NCBI RefSeq assembly: GCF_026626335.1
Contig: NZ_JAPNTZ010000003.1
Span: 558,001-622,000 of the forward strand
DNA from: Paractinoplanes pyxinae
GTDB lineage: Bacteria; Actinomycetota; Actinomycetes; Mycobacteriales; Micromonosporaceae
Direction of reading: 5' to 3'
DNA: 64,000 bases
The notes beneath the pieces were generated by a model, which was not told the origin of the DNA, did no database searches, and saw only the letters and a list, made by a program, of their open reading frames with translations. Below are positions 41,318 to 49,035 of the stretch, in pieces. The translations under genes were made by a program, and so were the position numbers. Position 1 is the first letter of the stretch; each line of letters begins with the position of its first letter.

Positions 41318-42109
41318 ATGACGATTCCCGCCCTGCCGCTGGGAAAGGCGGCCGACGGCACCCCGGTCGAGATGCCCCTGCTCGGCTTCGGCACCTGGCA
41401 GCTGCGCGGCGAGTCCGCGTACCAGGCCGTCCGGGACGCGCTCGAGGCCGGCTACCGCCACCTGGACACGGCCACCATGTACGGCAACGAGGCCGAGGTC
41501 GGCCGCGCCCTGAAAGACTCGGGCGTCCCGCGCGACGAGGTCTTCATCACGACCAAGCTGCCGCCCGAGCGGGCCGGCAAGGAGCGCCGCACGATCGAGG
41601 CCAGCCTGCGCGACCTCGGCGTCGAAGCGGTCGACCTGTGGCTGATCCACTGGCCGCCGCACCGCGGCCGCTCGGTGAAAGTCTGGCAGGCGTTCATCGA
41701 GGCCCGCGAGGCCGGGCTGACCCGGGCCGTCGGCGTCAGCAACTACGACAACGGCCAGATCGACGAGCTGACGGCCGAGACCGGCCAGACCCCCGCGGTC
41801 AACCAGATCCGCTTCGGCCCGGCCTTGTACGACCCGGCCGTCCTGGCCGCCCACCGTGAGCGCGGCGTGGTCCTCGAGGGCTACAGCCCGTTCAAGACCA
41901 CCAATCTGCACGACCCGGCCCTGACCCGCATAGCCGCCGCCCACGGCGTCGACCCGGCCCGCGTCGTCCTGCGCTGGCACATCCAGCACGAGATCGTCGT
42001 CATCCCCAAGTCCAAGACCCCGGAGCGCATCGCCCGCAACGCCGACATCACCAACTTCGTCCTCACCGACGAAGAGATGCGGGCGATCGACGCCCTGGGG
42101 CGGCGTTAA
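41318..42109 (+). CDS. Aldo/keto reductase
   Basis: The protein has 263 residues from ATG 41318; GTG-type starts a few codons earlier are possible. The catalytic tetrad is visible: Asp and Tyr in LDTATMYGNEAEV, Lys in FITTKLPPE and His in DLWLIHWPPH. The NADPH region near the C-terminus reads IVVIPKSKTPERIARNADI. It resembles the 2,5-diketo-gluconate reductase branch. The physiological substrate is not evident. No terminator separates it from the kinase gene 30 bp upstream. Confidence 0.92.
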   Translation: MTIPALPLGKAADGTPVEMPLLGFGTWQLRGESAYQAVRDALEAGYRHLDTATMYGNEAEVGRALKDSGVPRDEVFITTKLPPERAGKERRTIEASLRDLGVEAVDLWLIHWPPHRGRSVKVWQAFIEAREAGLTRAVGVSNYDNGQIDELTAETGQTPAVNQIRFGPALYDPAVLAAHRERGVVLEGYSPFKTTNLHDPALTRIAAAHGVDPARVVLRWHIQHEIVVIPKSKTPERIARNADITNFVLTDEEMRAIDALGRR

Positions 42110-42137
42110 TCACCAGGCGTTTGCGGCAGGATCCGCC

Positions 42138-42143
42138 TATTCT
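42138..42143 (+). promoter_or_regulatory. -10 element of hrpA
   Basis: TATTCT lies 9 nt before ATG 42153 with no Shine-Dalgarno sequence between, giving a leaderless or near-leaderless transcript. Confidence 0.45.
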
Positions 42144-42152
42144 TGCTGCGCG

Positions 42153-45100
42153 ATGTCGACAACAACTGCTCTGCCGGAACTGCGTAAACGCCTGGCTGAC
42201 CTCCTGCCGCGGGACGAGCGGCGCCTCGGGCGCCGTCTGGAGGGGACCCGGCGCATCAAGGACGAGGCGGCCCGGGCGTCCGCGCTGGCCGAGATCTCGG
42301 CCGAGATCGAGAAGGCCGCCGGGCGCGTGGCCGCCCTGGTGGCGAGCGTGCCGCCGATCAGCTATCCCGAGTCGCTGCCGGTCAGCCAGCGCAAGGACGA
42401 CATCCTGGCCGCCATCCGCGACCACCAGGTGGTCGTCGTGGCCGGTGAGACGGGGTCGGGCAAGACCACGCAGATTCCCAAGATCTGCATGGAGCTGGGG
42501 CGGGGCATCCGCGGGCAGATCGGGCACACCCAGCCGCGGCGGATCGCGGCCCGCACGGTCGCCGAGCGCATCGCCGAAGAGGTCGGGCGGCCGCTGGGCA
42601 CGACCGTGGGCTACAAGGTGCGCTTCACCGACCAGGTCAGCGACGACACCATGGTCAAGGTGATGACGGACGGCATCCTGCTGGCCGAGATCCAGAACGA
42701 CCGCAACCTGTACCGGTACGACACGCTGATCATCGACGAGGCCCACGAGCGCAGCCTCAACATCGACTTCATCCTCGGCTACCTGCGCGAGCTGCTGCCC
42801 CGGCGGCGCGACCTCAAGCTGATCATCACGTCGGCCACGATCGAGACGCAGCGGTTCGCCGAGCACTTCGCCGACGCCGAGGGCAAGCCGGCCCCGGTGA
42901 TCGAGGTGTCCGGCCGTACTTTCCCGGTCGAGACCCGCTACCGGCCGCTCGTCACCACCACCGAGGACGACACCGAGGAGCCGCAGGACCAGGTCGACGG
43001 CATCGCCGACGCCGTGGACGAGCTGGGCCGTGAGGGCGACGGCGACATTCTCGTGTTCCTGTCGGGCGAGCGCGAGATCCGCGACACCGCCGACGCGCTG
43101 GGCAAGCGGAACCTGCGCAACACCGACATCGTCCCGCTCTACGGCCGGCTGTCGGCGGCCGAACAGCACAAGGTGTTCGAGCGGCACTCGCAGCGCCGGG
43201 TCGTGCTGGCCACCAACGTCGCCGAGACGTCGCTGACCGTGCCCGGCATCCGCTACGTCATCGACCCGGGCACCGCGCGCATCAGCCGCTACTCGCACCG
43301 GCTCAAGGTGCAGCGCCTGCCCATCGAGCCGGTGTCGCAGGCCAGCGCCAACCAGCGCAAGGGCCGCTGCGGGCGCGTGGCCGACGGCATCTGCATCCGG
43401 CTCTACTCGGAGGAGGACTTCGAGGCCCGCCCCGAGTTCACCGAGCCCGAGATCCTGCGGACCAACCTGGCCAGCGTCATCCTGCAGATGACCAACCTGG
43501 GCCTGGGCGACCTGGCCAAGTTCCCGTTCATCGACCCGCCCGACCGCCGCAACATCACCGACGGCGTGAAGCTGCTGGAGGAGCTGGGCGCGCTCGACGA
43601 CCGCAAGCTCACCCCGCTCGGCCGTCAGCTCGCGCAGCTGCCGGTCGACCCGCGGCTGGCCCGCATGGTCATCGAGGCCGACCGGCAGGAGTGCCTGGCC
43701 GAGGTCATGGTGATCGCGGCCGCGCTGTCCATCCAGGATCCGCGTGAGCGCCCCACCGAGAAGCAGCAGCAGGCCGACGAGAAGCACGCCCGGTTCACCG
43801 ACAAGGAATCGGACTTCTTCAGCTACCTCAACCTGTGGCGTTATCTGCGCGAGAAGCAGCAGGAGCTGTCCGGCAACCAGTTCCGGCGGCTCTGCCGGAG
43901 CGAATTCCTCAACTACCTTCGCGTACGGGAATGGCAGGACATCTACGCGCAACTGCGCCAAGTCGCGCGTACCCTCGGACTGTCTCTCGTGGAGGACAGA
44001 GAAGACGTCGCCGAGGGGCAGCACGTGCACACCGCCCTGCTGTCGGGTCTGCTTTCCCACATCGGGCTCAAAGAGGGCGACAAGCGCGAATATCTCGGCG
44101 CCCGCGGGGCCAAGTTCGCCATCTTCCCCGGCTCGGCGCTGTTCAAGAAGCAGCCGCGCTGGGTGATGTCGGCCGAACTGGTCGAGACGAGTCGCCTGTG
44201 GGGCCGGGTGAACGCCCGCATCGAGCCCGAATGGGCCGAGAAACTGGCTCCCCACCTGGTGAAACGCTCGTACAGCGAACCGCACTGGGAAAAGAAGCAG
44301 GGCGCCGTCATGGCGTACGAGAAAGTGACTTTGTACGGCCTGCCGATCGTGCCGCGGCGCAAGGTGGGCTACGCCAAGGTCGACCCGGTGGTGTCGCGCG
44401 AGCTGTTCATCCGGCACGCGCTGGTCGAGGGCGACTGGGACACCCACCACAAGTTCTACGCCGAGAACGCCAAGCTGCTGGCCCGGATCGAAGAGATCGA
44501 GAACCGGGCCCGGCGCCGCGACATCGCCGTCGACGACGAGACGGTGTACGCCCTGTACGACGCGCGCATCCCGGCCGACGTGGTGTCGGCCCGGCACTTT
44601 GACGCGTGGTGGAAGAAGGCCCGGCGCGACCAGCCCGAGCTGCTCACCTTCACCCGCGAGATGCTGGTGAACGCCGGCCGCGACGCGGTCGACCCCAACG
44701 CGTACCCGGACGCCTGGCTGGCCAACGGGGTGCGGCTGCCGCTGACGTACGAGTTCGAGCCCAACACCCAGGCCGACGGCGTCACCGTCGAGGTGCCGAT
44801 CGCGCTGCTCAACAAGCTCGACCCGGACGACTTCGGCTGGTCGGTGCCGGGCTTCCGCCGCGACGTGGTGATCGCGCTGATCCGGGCCCTGCCCAAGGCG
44901 TTGCGCACGAACTTCGTACCCGTGCCGGACTGGGCCGACGCCGTGCTGGGCACAGTGCCGGCGCGCCGTGGGCCGCTGCCCGACGCGATCGGCAACGAGC
45001 TGCGGCGGCTGACCGGGACCATCGTGCCCCGCGACGCCTGGCGCCCGGACGAGGTGCCCGACCACCTGCGGGTCAACTTCCGGATCGTCGACGACGGCAA

Positions 45101-46049
45101 GGTGGTGGGGGAGGGCCGCGACCTCGAGGTGCTGCGGCGCTCGCTGGCCCCCAAGGTGCAGCAGACGATCTCGAAGGCGGCCGGCGACATCGAGCGCCGG
45201 GGGATCACCACCAACGACTTCGGCCTGCTGCCCCGGCGGGTCGTCCAGGTGCGCGGCGGGTACGAGGTCAACGTCTTCCCGGCGCTGGTCGACGAGGGCG
45301 AGAGCGTCGCGATCAAGGTCTTCGAGACCGAGGCCGAGCAGCGGACGGCCATGATCGCCGGCACCCGGAAGCTGCTGTTGCTCACGCTGCCGCCGGCCGC
45401 GCGCTACCTGCAGGGGCGGCTGGACAACCAGGCCAAGCTCGAGCTGACCCGCGGCAACCCGTACCGGTCGATCGCCGAGCTGCTGGACGACTGCGCCGGC
45501 GCGGCCGTCGACCGGCTGGTGGCCGACGCGGGCGGGCCGGTGTGGTCGTCGATCGAGTTCGCCTCGCTGCGCGACACCGTGCGCCAAGACCTCGTCGACG
45601 CCGTGGCGAACGTGGTCACCCAGGTGCGGCAGGTGCTGTCGACGGCGTACGACATCGAGCAGCGCCTCAAGTCGCAGCGCAACCCGACCCTGCTGCCCGC
45701 CCTGGCCGACATCCGTCAGCAGCTCAAGGGTCTGGTGCACGCCGGCTTCGTCACCGAGACGGGCTGGCGCCAGCTGCACCACCTGCCGCGCTACCTGCGG
45801 GGCATGGTCTACCGGCTCGACCGGGTGGGCGGCAACCTGGCCCGCGACCGCCAGCTGATGGCCCAGATCCACGAGATCGAGTCGGAGTTCCGCGAGCTGA
45901 AGGAGCTGGGCGCGCCCGAGGAGGGGCTGCGCGAGATCCGCTGGATGATCGAGGAACTGCGGATCAACTTCTTCGCCCAGTCGCTGGGAACCGCCTATCC
46001 GATATCGGACAAACGGATCTTCAAGGCCATGGACCAGCTCCCCGTGTAG
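42153..46049 (+). CDS. hrpA: ATP-dependent RNA helicase HrpA
   Basis: The protein has 1298 residues, the normal HrpA length. DEAH-box motifs are complete: VVVAGETGSGKTTQIPK (I), TQPRRIAARTVAERI (Ia), IIDEAHERSLNIDF (II), ITSATIE (III), ATNVAETSLTVPGI (V) and QRKGRCGRVADGIC (VI). The HA2 and OB regions and the long HrpA-specific C-terminal DUF3418 region follow. It unwinds RNA; in other bacteria HrpA acts in mRNA processing and rescue of stalled ribosomes. Confidence 0.97.
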   Translation: MSTTTALPELRKRLADLLPRDERRLGRRLEGTRRIKDEAARASALAEISAEIEKAAGRVAALVASVPPISYPESLPVSQRKDDILAAIRDHQVVVVAGETGSGKTTQIPKICMELGRGIRGQIGHTQPRRIAARTVAERIAEEVGRPLGTTVGYKVRFTDQVSDDTMVKVMTDGILLAEIQNDRNLYRYDTLIIDEAHERSLNIDFILGYLRELLPRRRDLKLIITSATIETQRFAEHFADAEGKPAPVIEVSGRTFPVETRYRPLVTTTEDDTEEPQDQVDGIADAVDELGREGDGDILVFLSGEREIRDTADALGKRNLRNTDIVPLYGRLSAAEQHKVFERHSQRRVVLATNVAETSLTVPGIRYVIDPGTARISRYSHRLKVQRLPIEPVSQASANQRKGRCGRVADGICIRLYSEEDFEARPEFTEPEILRTNLASVILQMTNLGLGDLAKFPFIDPPDRRNITDGVKLLEELGALDDRKLTPLGRQLAQLPVDPRLARMVIEADRQECLAEVMVIAAALSIQDPRERPTEKQQQADEKHARFTDKESDFFSYLNLWRYLREKQQELSGNQFRRLCRSEFLNYLRVREWQDIYAQLRQVARTLGLSLVEDREDVAEGQHVHTALLSGLLSHIGLKEGDKREYLGARGAKFAIFPGSALFKKQPRWVMSAELVETSRLWGRVNARIEPEWAEKLAPHLVKRSYSEPHWEKKQGAVMAYEKVTLYGLPIVPRRKVGYAKVDPVVSRELFIRHALVEGDWDTHHKFYAENAKLLARIEEIENRARRRDIAVDDETVYALYDARIPADVVSARHFDAWWKKARRDQPELLTFTREMLVNAGRDAVDPNAYPDAWLANGVRLPLTYEFEPNTQADGVTVEVPIALLNKLDPDDFGWSVPGFRRDVVIALIRALPKALRTNFVPVPDWADAVLGTVPARRGPLPDAIGNELRRLTGTIVPRDAWRPDEVPDHLRVNFRIVDDGKVVGEGRDLEVLRRSLAPKVQQTISKAAGDIERRGITTNDFGLLPRRVVQVRGGYEVNVFPALVDEGESVAIKVFETEAEQRTAMIAGTRKLLLLTLPPAARYLQGRLDNQAKLELTRGNPYRSIAELLDDCAGAAVDRLVADAGGPVWSSIEFASLRDTVRQDLVDAVANVVTQVRQVLSTAYDIEQRLKSQRNPTLLPALADIRQQLKGLVHAGFVTETGWRQLHHLPRYLRGMVYRLDRVGGNLARDRQLMAQIHEIESEFRELKELGAPEEGLREIRWMIEELRINFFAQSLGTAYPISDKRIFKAMDQLPV

Positions 46050-46111
46050 CGCGCTCGTTGGCGCTCGGGTGCCGTTCGGTTACCCCCCTGTCGCGGGGCT
46101 TCCGGAGGCCC

Positions 46112-46117
46112 TAGCGT
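46112..46117 (+). promoter_or_regulatory. -10 element of the hypothetical at 46125
   Basis: TAGCGT lies 7 nt before ATG 46125, without a Shine-Dalgarno sequence. Confidence 0.45.
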
Positions 46118-46124
46118 TCTGGCC

Positions 46125-46505
46125 ATGACGAACGAATTCCTCGCCTTCGCCCCGATTTCCGCGCTCGTTCCGGCCTCGCCGGCGACCGGCCTGCTGGACG
46201 AGATGATGGCGCGGGTGGGCGTCGACGGTATCGTCGCCGCGCTCGCCGACCCGGGCCTGCTCGCCCTGGTCGACCAGCACGCCGCCGCCGTCCGGGACGC
46301 CCTCGAGTCGGCCGGCCGGGACGCCGACGCCGACGGTCTGGCCGGGTACGCCCGCGCGATCGTCGCCGGCGCCCGCCGCATGAGCCGCGGGCTGCCCGAG
46401 CCGGGCCAGGCCCCGGACGCTCCGGCCGAATGGAAGGCGGCCGACTGGCACCTGCTGCGCCTGGTCGCCATCTGCATGATCGCCGAGGAGAACGGCGTCC
46501 TCTGA
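46125..46505 (+). CDS. Hypothetical protein, possibly DUF6401-like
   Basis: The protein has 126 residues, alpha-helical by pattern, with no membrane segment. Landmarks are LLDEMMARVGVDGIVAALADPGLLALVDQHAAAVRDAL and a C-terminal WHLLRLVAICMIAEENGVL. I recall a similar small family restricted to Micromonosporaceae-type actinomycetes, but the name is uncertain and no function is claimed. An imperfect stem-loop follows. Confidence 0.75.
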   Translation: MTNEFLAFAPISALVPASPATGLLDEMMARVGVDGIVAALADPGLLALVDQHAAAVRDALESAGRDADADGLAGYARAIVAGARRMSRGLPEPGQAPDAPAEWKAADWHLLRLVAICMIAEENGVL

Positions 46506-46517
46506 CGTTCCTGGGGC

Positions 46518-46554
46518 TTCGGGCGGGTCTGTCCCACTTTCAGGCTCGCCCGAA
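46518..46554 (+). terminator. Imperfect stem-loop terminator
   Basis: TTCGGGCGGGTCTG and CAGGCTCGCCCGAA pair with two mismatched or wobble positions around a 9-nt loop, 13 nt after the stop of the preceding gene. There is no strong T-tract. Confidence 0.5.
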
Positions 46555-46608
46555 ACGCCTATAGGGGTGTGTTGCGGCGAAATCGGTCAATACGCCAACC
46601 TAGTACGT

Positions 46609-47379
46609 ATGAAGCTCGCCCTCGCGCTCGTCGCGATCACCGGCCTCGTCGTTCCCGCCGCGCCCGCGGCCGCCGCGCCGACGCCCACCCCGGCGACGAC
46701 GACGCCGCCCGTCGCCGCCCCGGCCACCGCCCAGCTGGTGGCCCGCTGGACCTTCGACGCCGGCGCCGTCAACGGCCGCGTGGCCGACGCCTCGGGCCGC
46801 GGCGGCCCCGCGCTCACCACCCGCTCCGCCGACCAGGGCGTGCTCCGCTTCGACACGGCCACCCCGAGCGGCCGCTACGTCTCGTTCCCGACGGCCTGCG
46901 CCGGCAACGCCGCCACCTGCCCGCGGGCGCTGCTGGAGACGCCCAGCATCGCCAACCTCAACCCCGGCACCCGCAACTTCCGGTGGTCGGCTCGCATGCT
47001 GACGATCAAGACGCAGGTCACCGGCTCGGCCAACATCATGCAGAAGGGCGTGGCCGACACCACGAGCCAGTGGAAGATGCAGGTCGGCAAGACCAATGGC
47101 AAGGCGCAGTGCGTCATCGTCGGCGCCGGCTCGCCCACCGTCTACATCGCCCGCTCGTCGGCGTCGGTGGCCGACGGCGCCTGGCACAAGATCGTCTGCC
47201 AGCGCCGGGGCACCGCGCTGCAGGTCTGGGTCGACGACAAGCTCGGCGGCCAGGCCACCGTCCCGGCCACCCTCTCGATCAGCAACACGCTGCCGCTGCG
47301 CATCGGCGGCCCCAACTTCAAGACCAAGACCGACATGTTCCACGGCCGCCTCGACGACGTCTACGCCGAGCTGGGCTGA
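46609..47379 (+). CDS. Secreted LamG/concanavalin-like domain protein
   Basis: The protein has 256 residues from ATG 46609. A Sec signal (MKLALALVAITGLVVPAAPAAAA) and a Thr/Pro linker precede a LamG fold: LVARWTFDAGAVNGRVADASG, FRWSARMLTIKT, NIMQKGVADTTSQWKMQVGK, DGAWHKIVCQRRGTALQVWVDD and the final FHGRLDDVYAELG. Cysteine pairs (CAGNAATC; CVIV ... IVC) suit extracellular disulfides. It probably binds a polysaccharide or glycoconjugate outside the cell. A strong stem-loop follows. Confidence 0.88.
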   Translation: MKLALALVAITGLVVPAAPAAAAPTPTPATTTPPVAAPATAQLVARWTFDAGAVNGRVADASGRGGPALTTRSADQGVLRFDTATPSGRYVSFPTACAGNAATCPRALLETPSIANLNPGTRNFRWSARMLTIKTQVTGSANIMQKGVADTTSQWKMQVGKTNGKAQCVIVGAGSPTVYIARSSASVADGAWHKIVCQRRGTALQVWVDDKLGGQATVPATLSISNTLPLRIGGPNFKTKTDMFHGRLDDVYAELG

Positions 47380-47396
47380 TCCTTTTTCCCGTACGC

Positions 47397-47431
47397 GATG
47401 AGGCGCCCGAGCCTGGCTCGGGCGCCTCATC
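47397..47431 (+). terminator. Strong stem-loop after the LamG gene
   Basis: GATGAGGCGCCCGAGC and GCTCGGGCGCCTCATC form a perfect 16-bp stem with loop CTG. A CTTTTT run precedes the stem and no T-tract follows it. Confidence 0.75.
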
Positions 47432-47495
47432 CGGTTGGTTCCGATCGGCGCGTCACGCCTTCCGGTCGGCTCTCGTCGCGCCTCGCGGCGGCCCA

Positions 47496-47576
47496 GCTGC
47501 GCCGTTGCTTCGGGGTGGCCTGGCTGCGCCGTCGCTTCGGGGTGGCCTAGCTGCGCTGTCGCTTCGGGGTGGCCTA
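47496..47576 (-). repeat. Three tandem 27-bp repeats at the 3' end of a small basic gene
   Basis: Copies occupy 47496-47522, 47523-47549 and 47550-47576, each beginning GCTGCGCYGTYGCTTCGGGG and ending GGTGGCCTA or GGTGGCCTG. On the minus strand they encode ATPKR(Q/R)RS-type units. Copies 2 and 3 each contain an in-frame TAG, and the stop of the neighbouring gene is the one in copy 3. Confidence 0.85.
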
Positions 47577-47789
47577 GCTGCGGCGGAAGGCGTAGGAGCG
47601 GCCGCCGCCGGCGCCGGCCGCGCGGCCGGCGCGAGCCTGCTCGGAGCGTTGGCGGGCGGCCTGCCGTTCGTCGCCGGCGCCGTGGTGCTTGGCTTCGGGC
47701 TCGGACTTGCGGCGGGCTTTGCCCGGGAGGGCGAGCTCGCTGAGGACGGGAGCCTCGGGGAGCTGAACGGTGAATCGTTGGCCAGGCAT
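47574..47789 (-). CDS. Small basic protein
   Basis: The protein has 71 residues from ATG 47789, with GGAGG close upstream. It reads MPGQRFTVQLPEAPVLSELA followed by a Lys/Arg/Ala-rich tail ending GGGRSYAFRRS. There is no signal peptide or membrane segment; the tail could bind nucleic acid or ribosomes. The family is not recognised. Good ribosome site, codon use and a plausible start make it likely to be a real gene. Confidence 0.65.
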   Translation of the reverse strand: MPGQRFTVQLPEAPVLSELALPGKARRKSEPEAKHHGAGDERQAARQRSEQARAGRAAGAGGGRSYAFRRS

Positions 47790-48003
47790 GCGGACCTCCT
47801 CTGAGCCCTGCTCAGGACAGGGCGAGGTGCGGTGGAGCCGGGGAAGAGAAAGCGTGACGCTCCGGATGTCGGGCACGGAGGCGGCTCCACGGCGGACAAC
47901 CCCGCCGGAGCACCCGGAACCGAGCACGGTGGACGGCCGCAACGGCCGGGAGCATCAGATGCGCATGGGACAGACACTAGGCGGCCGCTGGAAGCCGCGC
48001 CAG

Positions 48004-49035
48004 CTATTTAATTTCGGCTGCTCCGGCGTCGAGGATGGCTGAGGCCCGAGGGTAATCGCGGAGCTGTGACCGTACGGAATCGAGACCGACCCGCAACGCC
48101 ACCGCGGGAACGCCGCGGGCCTGCAGCACGCTGTTGGTCCAGGCCACGAAGTCGGTGAAGATCGGCGTCTCGCTCACGTAGAGCGCGGCCGCCAGGAAGT
48201 CGACGATGTGAGCCATGTCTTCGGCTGTGGAGTCGAGCTGGCGCTGGTTGTACTCGCGCATCGCCGGGTAGGCGTCGGTCAGCCGGCTCATCGCGGTGCT
48301 GATCAGCTGGCCGCGGTTACGCACGACATACGTGTATTCGTCGTCGCCCAGGAAGGCCGACAGCTGGGGATCCTGGCCGTGCGGCGGCCAGTTGCGGGCC
48401 AGGCGGCGCACCGCCTCCTCAGCGCCGGCCGCCCAGGCGTCCGCCCCCAGCACCTGGGCATAGCGGCCGCCCGGCCCGAAGCCCCGCCCGCCCGCGATGA
48501 CCGGCACCCCGGCCGCCCGGCAGGCTGTGATGGCCGCGTGTGCCCGGGGCAGCCGGGTGGCGATCATGCAGCTCAGCGCGACCACGTCGGGGCCGGTCTG
48601 GTGCAGGTGGGTGATCAGGTGCGGGCCCGGCACGTTGGCGCCCAGGAAGTCGACCCGCCAACCGTCCAGACGAAGCATCTCGGCCAGGATGCGGGTGGGC
48701 AGCGCGTGCCACTCCCCGTCGACACAGGCGATGGTCACCCGGCCCCGCGTGGGCCGGACGTTCGTACGGGCCGCGACCGCCGCCAGGGCACGCTCGCTGA
48801 TCGCCGTGGCCGCGTGCTCGCGGGCCACCGACCACTCGTTGGCCGCCCACAGCTCGCCCACCCGGGCCTGCGTGCCCGCGATCAGCTCGGTCATGATCCG
48901 CTGCGGCGCCACCCCGTCGTCGAGCAGGGCCGTGACCACCTCGACCGCGCCGTACTCGTCACCGTCGCCGACCAGGCGCAGGAACTCGTCGGCCAGCCCC
49001 GGGTCGTCGATCGAGCGCCGCGGGACGACGCTCAC
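48004..49035 (-). CDS. CarH-like cobalamin-binding regulatory protein without DNA-binding domain
   Basis: The protein has 343 residues. The helical cap (about 15-95) carries Trp63, Val70, Glu73 and His74 in ELWAANEWSVAREH, spaced exactly as the W-x6-V-x2-EH adenosylcobalamin light-sensing signature of CarH. The B12 Rossmann domain (about 98-225) has VDGEWHALP with His110 at the lower-ligand position, then DFLGANVPGPHL and VIAGGRGFG. The last ~115 residues are an all-helical domain (REYNQRQLDSTAEDMAHIVDFLAAAL) that I do not recognise. There is no MerR helix-turn-helix. Its start overlaps the SpoIIE gene stop by four bases. Confidence 0.85.
   Translation of the reverse strand: MSVVPRRSIDDPGLADEFLRLVGDGDEYGAVEVVTALLDDGVAPQRIMTELIAGTQARVGELWAANEWSVAREHAATAISERALAAVAARTNVRPTRGRVTIACVDGEWHALPTRILAEMLRLDGWRVDFLGANVPGPHLITHLHQTGPDVVALSCMIATRLPRAHAAITACRAAGVPVIAGGRGFGPGGRYAQVLGADAWAAGAEEAVRRLARNWPPHGQDPQLSAFLGDDEYTYVVRNRGQLISTAMSRLTDAYPAMREYNQRQLDSTAEDMAHIVDFLAAALYVSETPIFTDFVAWTNSVLQARGVPAVALRVGLDSVRSQLRDYPRASAILDAGAAEIK

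Noticed and set aside
38840..41989. A 1049-codon open frame antisense to the histidine kinase and part of the aldo/keto reductase
   Set aside because: It spans two well-supported genes and shows no motif.
42063..45872. A 1269-codon open frame antisense to hrpA
   Set aside because: It has no recognisable domain and a Val/Asp/His/Leu antisense composition; hrpA has every helicase motif.
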